NCBI GenBank assembly: GCA_938083405.1
Contig: CALKCV010000383.1
Location: 1-6,357, forward strand
DNA: 6,357 nucleotides
Source: an uncultured Microcoleaceae cyanobacterium
GTDB lineage: Bacteria > Cyanobacteriota > Cyanobacteriia > Cyanobacteriales > Microcoleaceae
Direction: 5' to 3'
Position numbers and translations under genes: made by a program. Positions 1 to 5,255 of this stretch are shown here, one piece after another. Numbering within the stretch: the first letter of the stretch is position 1; each line of letters opens with the position of its first letter. The notes below the pieces were generated by a model that saw only the letters and a list, made by a program, of their open reading frames with translations, ran no database searches and was not told the DNA's origin.

Positions 1-71
1 GTTGCGACGATCGCTTTTGGCAAAAGCGGGAAATGCCTTTTCAGGGTATGGGTTACATCCCAGACACCTAA
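1..71 (+). CDS. Possible 3' end of an unidentified gene
   Basis: One frame (codons from position 3) stays open for 22 codons and stops at TAA 69-71. The residues include RFWQKREMPFQGMGYIPDT, a mixed composition that reads like a real protein tail. The other two plus-strand frames are also open for a similar length (stops near 76-78 and 79-81), so the frame choice is only a judgement of composition. I recognise no family. If real, it reads in the same direction as the flippase and could be the previous gene of a polysaccharide cluster. The stop codon overlaps the first base of a short heptad repeat. Confidence 0.22.
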   Translation, partial: CDDRFWQKREMPFQGMGYIPDT

Positions 72-82
72 TTGTTAATTGA
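69..82. repeat. Two-copy heptanucleotide repeat (TAATTGT/TAATTGA)
   Basis: Two adjacent 7-mers, TAATTGT and TAATTGA, follow the possible gene tail. The unit is the reverse-complement class of the TAACAAT array at 4599-4626, which makes it a likely short member of the same STRR family. With only two units, chance is not excluded. Confidence 0.4.
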
Positions 83-124
83 TATTAGTTGCTAAATTCA
101 GTTTTTGCTAGAGAGACCCCCTGT

Positions 125-199
125 GAAACCCGGTTTTTTGCCCACACCGGGTTTCTGTAAAGACCGAGTTTCACCAGACACCAAAAAACGTGGTTTCTT
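125..199. repeat. Cluster of four degenerate GAAACCCGGT-type repeat units
   Basis: A perfect 10-bp inverted repeat is formed by GAAACCCGGT at 125-134 and ACCGGGTTTC at 146-155, with an 11-nt loop. Two more degenerate units follow in the same orientation as the second arm. They read on the minus strand as TGAAACTCGGT (163-173) and AGAAACCACGTTTTTT (from about 183-198). All four share a GAAAC-(C/T/A)-CGT-like core followed by T-rich sequence. From memory, similar AGAAACCCGG units are dispersed in filamentous cyanobacterial genomes, but I cannot check copy number here. The first pair could form a hairpin in RNA, and its first arm is followed by a T run (134-139). Confidence 0.6.
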
Positions 200-241
200 A
201 GAATACTTGACCGGGAGCATCTCATAGAAGCAAAAATACAA

Positions 242-312
242 TAGACCTCTCCAGAAAAGGCTATATAACCCTTATGCTACCGTTCCAAAATTGGTATTTT
301 TGGAGAGGTCTA
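242..312. mobile_element. MITE-like element with terminal inverted repeats and TA flanks
   Basis: TAGACCTCTCCA at 242-253 and TGGAGAGGTCTA at 301-312 are perfect 12-bp inverted repeats. If the outer TA on each side (242-243 and 311-312) is a target-site duplication, the element is 244-310, 67 bp long. It then has terminal repeats that extend to about 14 bp with one mismatch (GACCTCTCCA then AAA). The interior has no ORF. Small size, inverted termini, TA duplication and a non-coding core fit a miniature inverted-repeat transposable element, for example one mobilised by an IS630/Tc1-type transposase that targets TA. The parent family is inference. A simple long-loop hairpin (47-nt loop) is the alternative. 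Confidence 0.55.
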
Positions 313-353
313 ATATTCCTATTGCCTGCGCACCCTAAAAGCGCCAAAATGTT

Positions 354-383
354 TAGACACATCTCAAATAAAACTGCTATATT
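354..383 (+). promoter_or_regulatory. Promoter-like sequence abutting the flippase start
   Basis: TAGACA (354-359, 5 of 6 to the sigma-70 -35 consensus) is separated by 18 nt from TATATT (378-383, 5 of 6 to the -10). The -10 is preceded by TGC, an extended -10 TGn motif. The match is good, but transcription would normally begin near 389-392. That is just past the ATG at 386 and would remove it. The site is therefore either fortuitous or implies a different translation start or a leaderless transcript. No Shine-Dalgarno is seen before 386. Confidence 0.35.
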
Positions 384-385
384 AA

Positions 386-1729
386 ATGACTCAAACCTCA
401 ATCTCTCAAACTAACGAAACTGTTAAATTAGATGTTATTGCTAAAAACGTTAGAGTAGCAATCTTCATACAAATTGCCGGTGTTTTTCTAGAGTATTTAC
501 TTCAAGTATTTTTAGCCCGTTGGATGGGCAAAACAGAGTATGGTATTTATGAGTATGCAGTTTCTTTGTCATTATTATTAGCAATTCCAGCAGCGTTGGG
601 CTTACCTAGTACGGCCTTGCGTTTAATTTCAGAATACAGAGTTCAAGAAAAATGGGGACTTTTGCTCGGCATAGTCCGAGGCAGTTGGCTATTAATTGCC
701 TTAGCAAGTGCTTTAGTTTGCTTAGGGGGGACAGCTACAATCTTAGTCATAAATAATTATCATAAATTACCATACACGATTACTCTGCTGCTGGGAATTT
801 GGTTAGTGCCCCTACAAGCTTTGGCAGAGTTACAATTAGAAACAGCTAGAGCAGTTGACAATATCGGTTTAGCTTATATTCCATCAAAAGTAATATTGCC
901 GGCTTTGGTGTTGTTGGGTGGATTTTTTCTTTGGCACCAGCAGCACTTTTTAAACAGCTTCTGGGCTATGGAGATGACCGTATTAATTTTATTAGCTGTC
1001 CTTTTATTACAATTATGGCTTTTATGGAAAAAAGTAGATGAAGAAGTCGATTTTATTACCCCAGTTTATAATTATCGCCAGTGGTTAGAAGTTGCCCTAC
1101 CTTTAATGCTGCAGTTGGGATTTTATCTGATTTTAGACCGAACGGATATTATCATGGTTGGTTCTTTAATTGGACCGGATGCAGCAGGTATTTACAACGC
1201 AGCAGCAAAAACAAGTAGGTGGGTAATTTTCGTGTTGCAAGTTGTAAATACGATCGCGGCGCCGGCGTTTACAATTCTTTATACTAAAAAAGATTTTAAA
1301 GGCTTGCAAAAATTAGTTTCTACTGTTAATTTATGGATCTTCTTGCCTTCCTTAGCGATCGCTTTATCTTTAATTATTTTTGCCCCAGCAATTTTAACAT
1401 TTTTCGGACCGGAGTTTGTTTCAGCTAGTTTGGAACTAAAAATTTTGGTTTGCGGACAAATTGTTAATGCTTTATGTGGTTCTGTAGGCTATTTGATGAT
1501 TATGACAGGCCATCAAAACCAATCTTTTATTGTTTTCGCCTCTAGCGCCTTGCTTAATATTATTCTCAATGCTATTCTTATTCCTTTACTAGGTCCCCTT
1601 GGGGCTGCAATAGCCACAGCTACTACTGCGGTTCTGTGGAATATTTGGCTTAGTATCTTAGTAATTAAGTATGTTGGCGTTAATCCTTTTATTTTTTCTG
1701 GTTCTTTCTCATTAAATAAGGAGATTTAG
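386..1729 (+). CDS. Wzx-type oligosaccharide flippase (MOP superfamily)
   Basis: A 447-residue, very hydrophobic protein of the polysaccharide-transport branch of the MOP exporter superfamily. Such proteins flip lipid-linked oligosaccharide repeat units across the inner membrane. About twelve membrane segments can be read, near residues 25-45, 54-74, 98-121, 131-148, 168-184, 196-215, 236-250, 266-290, 315-340, 352-372, 380-402 and 405-430. A charged loop (KKVDEEVD, 215-222) divides two six-helix halves. Family-like features are the opening RVAIFIQIAG...EYLLQVFLARWMG and the second-half signature DRTDIIMVGSLIG...AGIYNAAAK (251-275). Length is normal for Wzx. The ATG at 386 leaves a short polar N-terminus; it has no ribosome-binding site, and the next in-frame ATG (Met47) would cut the first helix. 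The gene is AT-rich compared with gltA and alr. The sulfotransferase gene begins one base after its stop, so the two are surely co-transcribed. Substrate is unknown; sulfated exopolysaccharide is inferred from the partner gene. Confidence 0.9.
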   Translation: MTQTSISQTNETVKLDVIAKNVRVAIFIQIAGVFLEYLLQVFLARWMGKTEYGIYEYAVSLSLLLAIPAALGLPSTALRLISEYRVQEKWGLLLGIVRGSWLLIALASALVCLGGTATILVINNYHKLPYTITLLLGIWLVPLQALAELQLETARAVDNIGLAYIPSKVILPALVLLGGFFLWHQQHFLNSFWAMEMTVLILLAVLLLQLWLLWKKVDEEVDFITPVYNYRQWLEVALPLMLQLGFYLILDRTDIIMVGSLIGPDAAGIYNAAAKTSRWVIFVLQVVNTIAAPAFTILYTKKDFKGLQKLVSTVNLWIFLPSLAIALSLIIFAPAILTFFGPEFVSASLELKILVCGQIVNALCGSVGYLMIMTGHQNQSFIVFASSALLNIILNAILIPLLGPLGAAIATATTAVLWNIWLSILVIKYVGVNPFIFSGSFSLNKEI

Positions 1730-1730
1730 T

Positions 1731-2579
1731 ATGAGTTTAATCGTTCAAAACGAACTTCAAGATTCAACTATTTGGAATGAAGTTAAACCTCGTAATAATG
1801 ATATTATTGTTGCATCTTGTTACAGAAGCGGTACGACGTTGACTCAACAAATAATTAATTTATTGATTAACGGTCATAGTAATTATATAAATCTTGAAAA
1901 TGTAAGCCCTTGGGTAGAACTCATTGATGGTATAACAAGGGAAAAAAGTATAAAAAAGGTCGAAAAACTTCCAAGTCCCAGAATTTTGAAAACCCACTTA
2001 CCTTTTGAGAGTTTGCCAGATCGTGCAGACTGGAAATACATTTATTTGGTCAGAGATGGAAGAGATGTCGGTCTATCGTTTTACAATACTTTTATAAACC
2101 GCTACAATTGCGACTCTGAAGCTAAAGAGGCAGAGCAGAAAGTTAGCGAAAATTTCTTGGATTTCTGGGATCGATGGATAGAAACTGGAGAACCATACTG
2201 GCCTTTTTGGGAACATTTACAAAGTTGGCTCAAAGTCAGAGATTTACCTAACCTGTTGTTGGTTCACTACGCTAATTTAACCAAAAATAAACCCCAAGAA
2301 GTGCTGAGAATTGCCAATTTCTTAAATCTAAAAATTGACTCGGATAAGATGGAAGTCATTTTGCATCAATCTTCTTTAGAGTATATGAAAAAGAATTGGC
2401 AAAAGTTTCAACCGTCTAACTTTAAAGCCAAAACTTTTTTGGGAAAAGGAGAAACTGGCGGTTGGAAAAAGGTATTGACTCCAGAAAGGGTTATAAATTA
2501 CGAAAATTTAGCCGTTCAAAAATTAGGAAATGAATTCGCTTCATGGATGCAAAATGGTGGCGAGTTACCTCCATTATAG
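1731..2579 (+). CDS. PAPS-dependent sulfotransferase (Sulfotransfer_1 / SULT-like)
   Basis: A 282-residue soluble sulfotransferase that should move a sulfuryl group from PAPS to a hydroxyl acceptor. The family landmarks occur in order. The 5'-phosphosulfate loop is CYRSGTTL at 30-37. The catalytic base region is RILKTHLPFESLP with His89. The 3'-phosphate site is VRDGRDVGLSFY, with Arg108 and Ser116. LLLVHYANL at 175-183 matches the usual LxxxYEDL block, and the C-terminal loop is GKGETGGWK at 238-246. Two departures from animal SULTs are visible: the P-loop lysine of YPKSGTTW is Arg32, and the arginine of RKGxxGxWK is Gly238. Both may be tolerated in bacterial members. The start is well supported: AAGGAG at 1718-1723, inside the flippase gene, lies 7 nt before the ATG, and only base 1730 separates the genes, which fits translational coupling. 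Pairing with a flippase suggests sulfation of an exported glycan, but a lipid or small-molecule acceptor is possible. The gene is AT-rich with no HIP1 site. Confidence 0.9.
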   Translation: MSLIVQNELQDSTIWNEVKPRNNDIIVASCYRSGTTLTQQIINLLINGHSNYINLENVSPWVELIDGITREKSIKKVEKLPSPRILKTHLPFESLPDRADWKYIYLVRDGRDVGLSFYNTFINRYNCDSEAKEAEQKVSENFLDFWDRWIETGEPYWPFWEHLQSWLKVRDLPNLLLVHYANLTKNKPQEVLRIANFLNLKIDSDKMEVILHQSSLEYMKKNWQKFQPSNFKAKTFLGKGETGGWKKVLTPERVINYENLAVQKLGNEFASWMQNGGELPPL

Positions 2580-2596
2580 AAGGAATAATTGATATG
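2580..2596 (+). other. Orphan ribosome-binding site and start codon at a junction
   Basis: AAGGA (2580-2584) followed by ATG at 2594-2596 has good spacing and resembles the signal before the sulfotransferase. The ATG opens only ten codons (MHPFCCSIRY) before TGA at 2624-2626. It is out of frame with the transporter sequence that begins at the same place. This looks like the translation start of a third operon gene whose body has been replaced by the EamA tail. That reading is inference. Confidence 0.4.
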
Positions 2597-2799
2597 CACC
2601 CATTTTGTTGCTCGATCCGGTACTGACAGCGATCGCTGCTTGGATAGCCTTCGGTGAAACGCTCGATTTGTGGAACGCGATCGCCTTTGCCATCATTCTT
2701 TTCGGTGTCTATCTCGGTATCTCAACTTCCTCTGTAGTTCAAACCCAGAGCGATGAAGACCTCCCCGAAGCGATCGCCCCAAAGAGCTTAAGTCAGTAG
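2596..2799 (+). pseudogene. 3' remnant of an EamA/DMT-family transporter
   Basis: The frame from 2596 encodes APILLLDPVLTAIAAWIAFGE followed by a second hydrophobic helix (about AIAFAIILFGVYLGI) and a polar tail ending at TAG 2797-2799. The LLDPVLTAIAAW...FGE block and the final helix are typical of the last two membrane segments of the ten-helix drug/metabolite transporters of the EamA type. About 230 upstream residues of a normal protein are missing, and an in-frame TGA at 2590-2592 blocks extension. A TTG at 2605 could give a 64-residue product, but it lacks a ribosome-binding site and would be far too short for this family. Three HIP1 octamers lie in these 204 bases, unlike the sulfotransferase gene next to it, which suggests different origins on the two sides of the junction. 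It converges on gltA across a 25-nt gap. Confidence 0.75.
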
Positions 2800-2824
2800 G
2801 GGACTTATGCCCCCACACAATCGC

Positions 2825-3967
2825 TTATCTTTCCTCAATCGGAGTATAGGAAACGTTATGGTCTCCCGTGTAAATCTGCGTCGGACGGAAAATCCGGTTA
2901 GCTGCCAACTGTTCCTTCCAGTGAGCCAGCCAACCCGCAACGCGAGAGATGGCAAATATCGGCGTAAATAAATCCATCGGTATCCCCAACTTCCGATAAA
3001 CTAGACCGGAGTAAAAGTCAACATTAGGATAAATACCTTTATGAGCCAACTTCTCTTCTACTGCCTTCTCTAATTCCAAAGCAATCTCGTAGTTTTTGTC
3101 GTAGCCAAATTTATCGAACAACTCTTCTGCCAGCTCTTGAAGTATAAGAGCCCTGGGATCCTTTACTTTATACACGCGGTGTCCGAAACCCATGATTTTT
3201 GCCTTGCGTTCCAACAAGCCATCCAAATAAGGACGAACGTTCTCCACCGAACCGATATCTTCCAACATACTGATAACATCTTCGTTAGCTCCACCGTGCA
3301 GGGGACCGGCTAAAGTTCCCACCGCCGATGCAACCACGGCATAAGGATCCGTCAGAGTCGAAGCCGTCACCATTGCCGAAAAAGTCGAAGCATTAATAGT
3401 ATGTTCCGCATGGAGAGTTAGGCAAACATCAAAAATACGAGCTGCCAAAGGCTCCGGTACTTGTTCCGTGAGCATATACAGGAAGTTAGCCGAATAATCT
3501 AAGTCATCCCGCGGCATCACCGGATCGTTACCCGATCGGATTAATTTAAAAGCCGCGACCATGGTCGGAATTTTCGCCAACAGTCGCACTACCGCACTCC
3601 TGATATATTCAGGATTATCCAGGGCGCGACGAGAATAAAACAAACCCAAAGCTGCTGCCGATGCCTGCAAGGCATCCATTGGGTGTCCGGTTTCGGGAAA
3701 GCATTTCATCATATCCCGGATCCGAAATTTAACTCGCCGATGGTGGCGAACGTCGTACTCAAATATTTTTAGTTCTTCTTCCGAAGGCAAGTGCCCCCAG
3801 ATTAAGAGATAGGCTGTTTCCAGAAAGGAACTGTGTTTGGCCAGTTGTCCGACGTTAATTCCTCGATATTCCAGTATGCCCTGTTGTCCGTCAACGTAGC
3901 TAATACTCGATTGAGTGGCGGGAATACCTTCTAAACCCGGTTTAAATTCAATACATACGACTGACAT
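2825..3967 (-). CDS. gltA: Citrate synthase
   Basis: A 380-residue type II-like short-form citrate synthase that condenses oxaloacetate and acetyl-CoA to citrate at the entry to the TCA branch leading to 2-oxoglutarate. In cyanobacteria this route supplies the carbon skeleton for ammonium assimilation. The active-site blocks are complete: AEHTINAST with His189, GPLHGGANE with His224, GFGHRVYKVKDPRA with His263 and Arg272, NVDFYSG with Asp317, SRVAGWLAHW with Arg342, and the near-terminal arginine of RIFRP. His224, His263 and Asp317 match the usual catalytic trio. Length fits the prokaryotic short form, near 370-390. The ATG at 3967 is supported by an AAGGGGG-type ribosome-binding site six or seven bases upstream (about 3974-3980). 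The gene follows sixA in the same direction after a 127-nt gap with repeats and an inverted repeat, so co-transcription is uncertain. No clear terminator follows its stop; a GGGG/CCCC hairpin at about 2799-2814 lacks a U run. Confidence 0.97.
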   Translation of the reverse strand: MSVVCIEFKPGLEGIPATQSSISYVDGQQGILEYRGINVGQLAKHSSFLETAYLLIWGHLPSEEELKIFEYDVRHHRRVKFRIRDMMKCFPETGHPMDALQASAAALGLFYSRRALDNPEYIRSAVVRLLAKIPTMVAAFKLIRSGNDPVMPRDDLDYSANFLYMLTEQVPEPLAARIFDVCLTLHAEHTINASTFSAMVTASTLTDPYAVVASAVGTLAGPLHGGANEDVISMLEDIGSVENVRPYLDGLLERKAKIMGFGHRVYKVKDPRALILQELAEELFDKFGYDKNYEIALELEKAVEEKLAHKGIYPNVDFYSGLVYRKLGIPMDLFTPIFAISRVAGWLAHWKEQLAANRIFRPTQIYTGDHNVSYTPIEER

Positions 3968-4051
3968 TATGGACCCCCTTTTTGTCCGATTAACATTCTG
4001 AAGTTACACTATCAAACGCCTTTTAACGGTGGCTGTTTTAACAATAATCTA

Positions 4052-4074
4052 TTAACAATTGCTGCAATTATTAA
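4052..4074 (-). other. AT-rich inverted repeat between sixA and gltA
   Basis: TTAACAATTGC (4052-4062) and GCAATTATTAA (4064-4074) are inverted repeats with one mismatch. In minus-strand RNA the mismatch becomes a U-G wobble, so a hairpin with about nine pairs and a five-base loop is possible just beyond sixA. It is made of the same AT-rich words as the local heptads and may simply be two opposed repeat units. It has no proper U run and is not called a terminator. Confidence 0.35.
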
Positions 4075-4094
4075 TCCAAAGTCCAAAATCCAAA
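4074..4094. repeat. Heptanucleotide tract ATCCAAA-GTCCAAA-ATCCAAA
   Basis: Three tandem 7-mers of (A/G)TCCAAA end at 4094, the base next to the sixA stop codon (4095-4097 on the minus strand). This is the STRR type of short tandem repeat known from cyanobacteria. Read through on the minus strand it would translate as a WILDFGL-like string, a common artefact in ORFs that run into such tracts. Confidence 0.65.
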
Positions 4095-4595
4095 CTATTT
4101 GAGCAAAAATTTCGGGGGTGTCAGCCAGAACATTTGGCTGTTGCCTATTGGTTGTCCTATTTCTGGGAGGCTGACTCCAATAATTCCTGCTTTTTTTAAA
4201 ACTAGGACTTCTCGGGCTTCTCCCCAGATTAAGGTTTCGGCCCAATTGCCTAAATCTGGTTGGTGGCCGACTAGGGCGAGTTTGCTTCCCCCCCTTTGTC
4301 GCCAACTATCCAACCACTTCAGCCAAGTTTTGATGTCGCCCTGGGGGGCAAGGGCGCTGGATATTTCTATTTTTTTGCTTAAGTTAGCTGCGAGGAGGAT
4401 TTTTGCCGTTTGGCGGGCTCTTACTAGAGGACTGGTAAGGATGATGTCGAATTGGAGGCCGAGTTTAAGAAGTTGTTTGGCCACTTTCCTTGTTTTGCGA
4501 TCGCCTTCTTGCGTTAAGGGTCTTTCTTCATCGCTGGCGTATTTTCCCCTATCCGCAGCTATTCCGTGACGCACCAGATATATTTCTACGCTCAT
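4095..4595 (-). CDS. sixA: SixA-type phosphohistidine phosphatase (histidine phosphatase superfamily)
   Basis: A 166-residue single-domain member of the histidine phosphatase superfamily, SixA branch. E. coli SixA removes phosphate from phosphohistidine in phosphotransfer proteins; the cyanobacterial target is not known. With Met at 4593-4595 as residue 1, the catalytic blocks are LVRHG (Arg9, His10 nucleophile), ERPLTQEGDRKTRK (24-37), ILTSPLVRARQTA (Arg59, Arg61) and LVGHQPDLG (His111). Length matches SixA (about 160 residues), shorter than phosphoglycerate mutases of the superfamily. A TTG three codons upstream (4602-4604) would add three residues, but it lies inside a heptad repeat, so the ATG that gives MSVEIYLVRHG is preferred. 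No ribosome-binding site is seen because the repeat array ends three bases before this ATG. Heptad tracts border the gene on both sides. It precedes gltA in the same direction. Confidence 0.9.
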   Translation of the reverse strand: MSVEIYLVRHGIAADRGKYASDEERPLTQEGDRKTRKVAKQLLKLGLQFDIILTSPLVRARQTAKILLAANLSKKIEISSALAPQGDIKTWLKWLDSWRQRGGSKLALVGHQPDLGNWAETLIWGEAREVLVLKKAGIIGVSLPEIGQPIGNSQMFWLTPPKFLLK

Positions 4596-4598
4596 TTT

Positions 4599-4626
4599 TA
4601 ACAATTAACAATTAACAATTAACAAT
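4599..4626. repeat. Four-copy heptanucleotide array (TAACAAT)
   Basis: Four exact tandem copies of TAACAAT end three bases before the sixA start codon (on the minus strand the unit reads ATTGTTA). This is a typical cyanobacterial STRR. It occupies the place where a ribosome-binding site for sixA would sit and brings TAA stops in every frame. Confidence 0.85.
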
Positions 4627-4676
4627 TATCATAAGATGCTATAGAGCCTTCTTCCCCATAATTTGGCAGGCCCTAC

Positions 4677-4704
4677 TTAATTATTAATTATTAATTATTA
4701 ATTA
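4677..4704. repeat. Four-copy heptanucleotide array (TTAATTA)
   Basis: Four exact tandem copies of TTAATTA lie between the 5' end of sixA and the terminator of the HNH gene. The unit is the reverse complement of the array at 5358-5390, so the HNH gene is flanked by the same heptad in opposite orientations. Confidence 0.85.
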
Positions 4705-4728
4705 GGAAATGGTGATTTTTGATACAAC

Positions 4729-4759
4729 AAAACCCCTGCTAAACAGCTAGGGGTTTTTT
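4729..4759 (-). terminator. Intrinsic terminator of the HNH gene
   Basis: AAAACCCCT (4729-4737) pairs with AGGGGTTTT (4749-4757). An inner GCT/AGC stem (4738-4740 with 4745-4747), one bulged T and an AAAC loop complete the hairpin. On the minus strand the GC-rich stem is followed by TTTTG; on the plus strand a run of six T follows, so the structure could work in both directions. The HNH stop codon (4758-4760) touches the hairpin base, which leaves essentially no 3' UTR before it. Confidence 0.85.
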
Positions 4760-5255
4760 ACATACCGATCGCATATTTTTTCCATTCTTGGTGCATACCA
4801 CTTTTAACGTGTTTTGTCAACTCGAAGTAAAGGCTGCTATGAGGCTTTCGCGGTGGATGGTGCAAATTCATATTGGCCTCGCTGGGGGTGCGATTGCCTT
4901 TTTTGACATTGCAGCGAACGCAAGCGGTGACGAGGTTTTCCCAACTTTCGGGGCCTCCACGCGATCGCGGCAAAACGTGGTCCATGGTTAAATCGTCCCC
5001 CGTGTAACCGCAGTATTGACAAGAATGACTGTCCCGGTGCATGATATTGCGGCGGGTTAGAGGAATGTCCTTATAAGGAACCCGGACGTAATAACGCAGC
5101 CGGATTACTGTCGGCAAGGGAAAATCAGGTAAGATATATTTCCCGCTGTGTTCGATTTGCTCGGCTTTACCTTTGAGCAACAACACTATTGCTCGTCGCC
5201 AACTCGTAATATTAAGCGGCTCGTAGGAAGCGTTTAAGACGAGAACATTGGCCAT
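4758..5255 (-). CDS. HNH-domain endonuclease-like protein
   Basis: A 165-residue protein with a complete C-terminal HNH domain. CQYCG (Cys79, Cys82) starts a zinc site, and MDHVLPRSRGG holds the Asp92-His93 pair. ENLVTACVRCNVKKG gives the central Asn107, the second CxxC (Cys112, Cys115), and Asn116/Lys119. The N-terminal half (VLVLNASYEPLNITSWRRAIVLLLKGKAE, about residues 4-32) is the conserved lead-in found in a stand-alone family of small HNH proteins common in cyanobacteria and other bacteria. The cellular role of this family is not established; DNA nicking or cleavage is the predicted activity. All metal and catalytic residues are present, so it looks functional. It is not embedded in an intron and has no methyltransferase, Cas or other defence partner beside it. 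The ATG at 5253-5255 has no strong ribosome-binding site. It is divergent from alr and terminated by its own hairpin. Confidence 0.88.
   Translation of the reverse strand: MANVLVLNASYEPLNITSWRRAIVLLLKGKAEQIEHSGKYILPDFPLPTVIRLRYYVRVPYKDIPLTRRNIMHRDSHSCQYCGYTGDDLTMDHVLPRSRGGPESWENLVTACVRCNVKKGNRTPSEANMNLHHPPRKPHSSLYFELTKHVKSGMHQEWKKYAIGM

Larger units (their letters stand above)
72..385. other. Repeat-rich spacer upstream of the flippase gene
   Basis: This roughly 310-nt gap holds no convincing gene. In order it contains the end of a short heptad repeat, a cluster of GAAACCCGGT-like inverted units (125-199), a MITE-like inverted-repeat element (242-312) and a promoter-like sequence that abuts the flippase ATG (354-383). 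The remaining bases, roughly 83-124, 200-241 and 313-353, show no structure I can name. Confidence 0.6.

Noticed and set aside
2605..2799. Independent 64-residue membrane protein starting at TTG
   Set aside because: The sequence is the last two helices of a ten-helix DMT transporter, homology-like sequence continues upstream of the TTG, and no start signal is in frame. A remnant explains it better.
3985..4005. NtcA-type site upstream of gltA
   Set aside because: The minus strand shows TAAC-N8-GTTA, but not the GTA-N8-TAC core, and there is no well-placed -10 element, so it is not called.
4012..4305. 97-codon minus-strand ORF overlapping the end of sixA
   Set aside because: Its N-terminal part is a low-complexity Arg/Pro/Ser shadow of sixA and its tail (WILDFGL) is just the translated heptad tract.
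4099..4569. 156-codon plus-strand ORF opposite sixA
   Set aside because: It lies antisense to a gene with complete SixA motifs, is rich in Ser/Arg/Pro as shadow frames are, and matches no family I know.
4602..4604. TTG as the sixA start codon
   Set aside because: It lies within the repeat array and adds only three non-conserved residues; the ATG at 4593-4595 gives the usual SixA N-terminus.
4788..5022. Two short ORFs, one on each strand, inside the HNH gene
   Set aside because: Both are alternative frames of the HNH coding sequence, which has all its zinc and catalytic residues.
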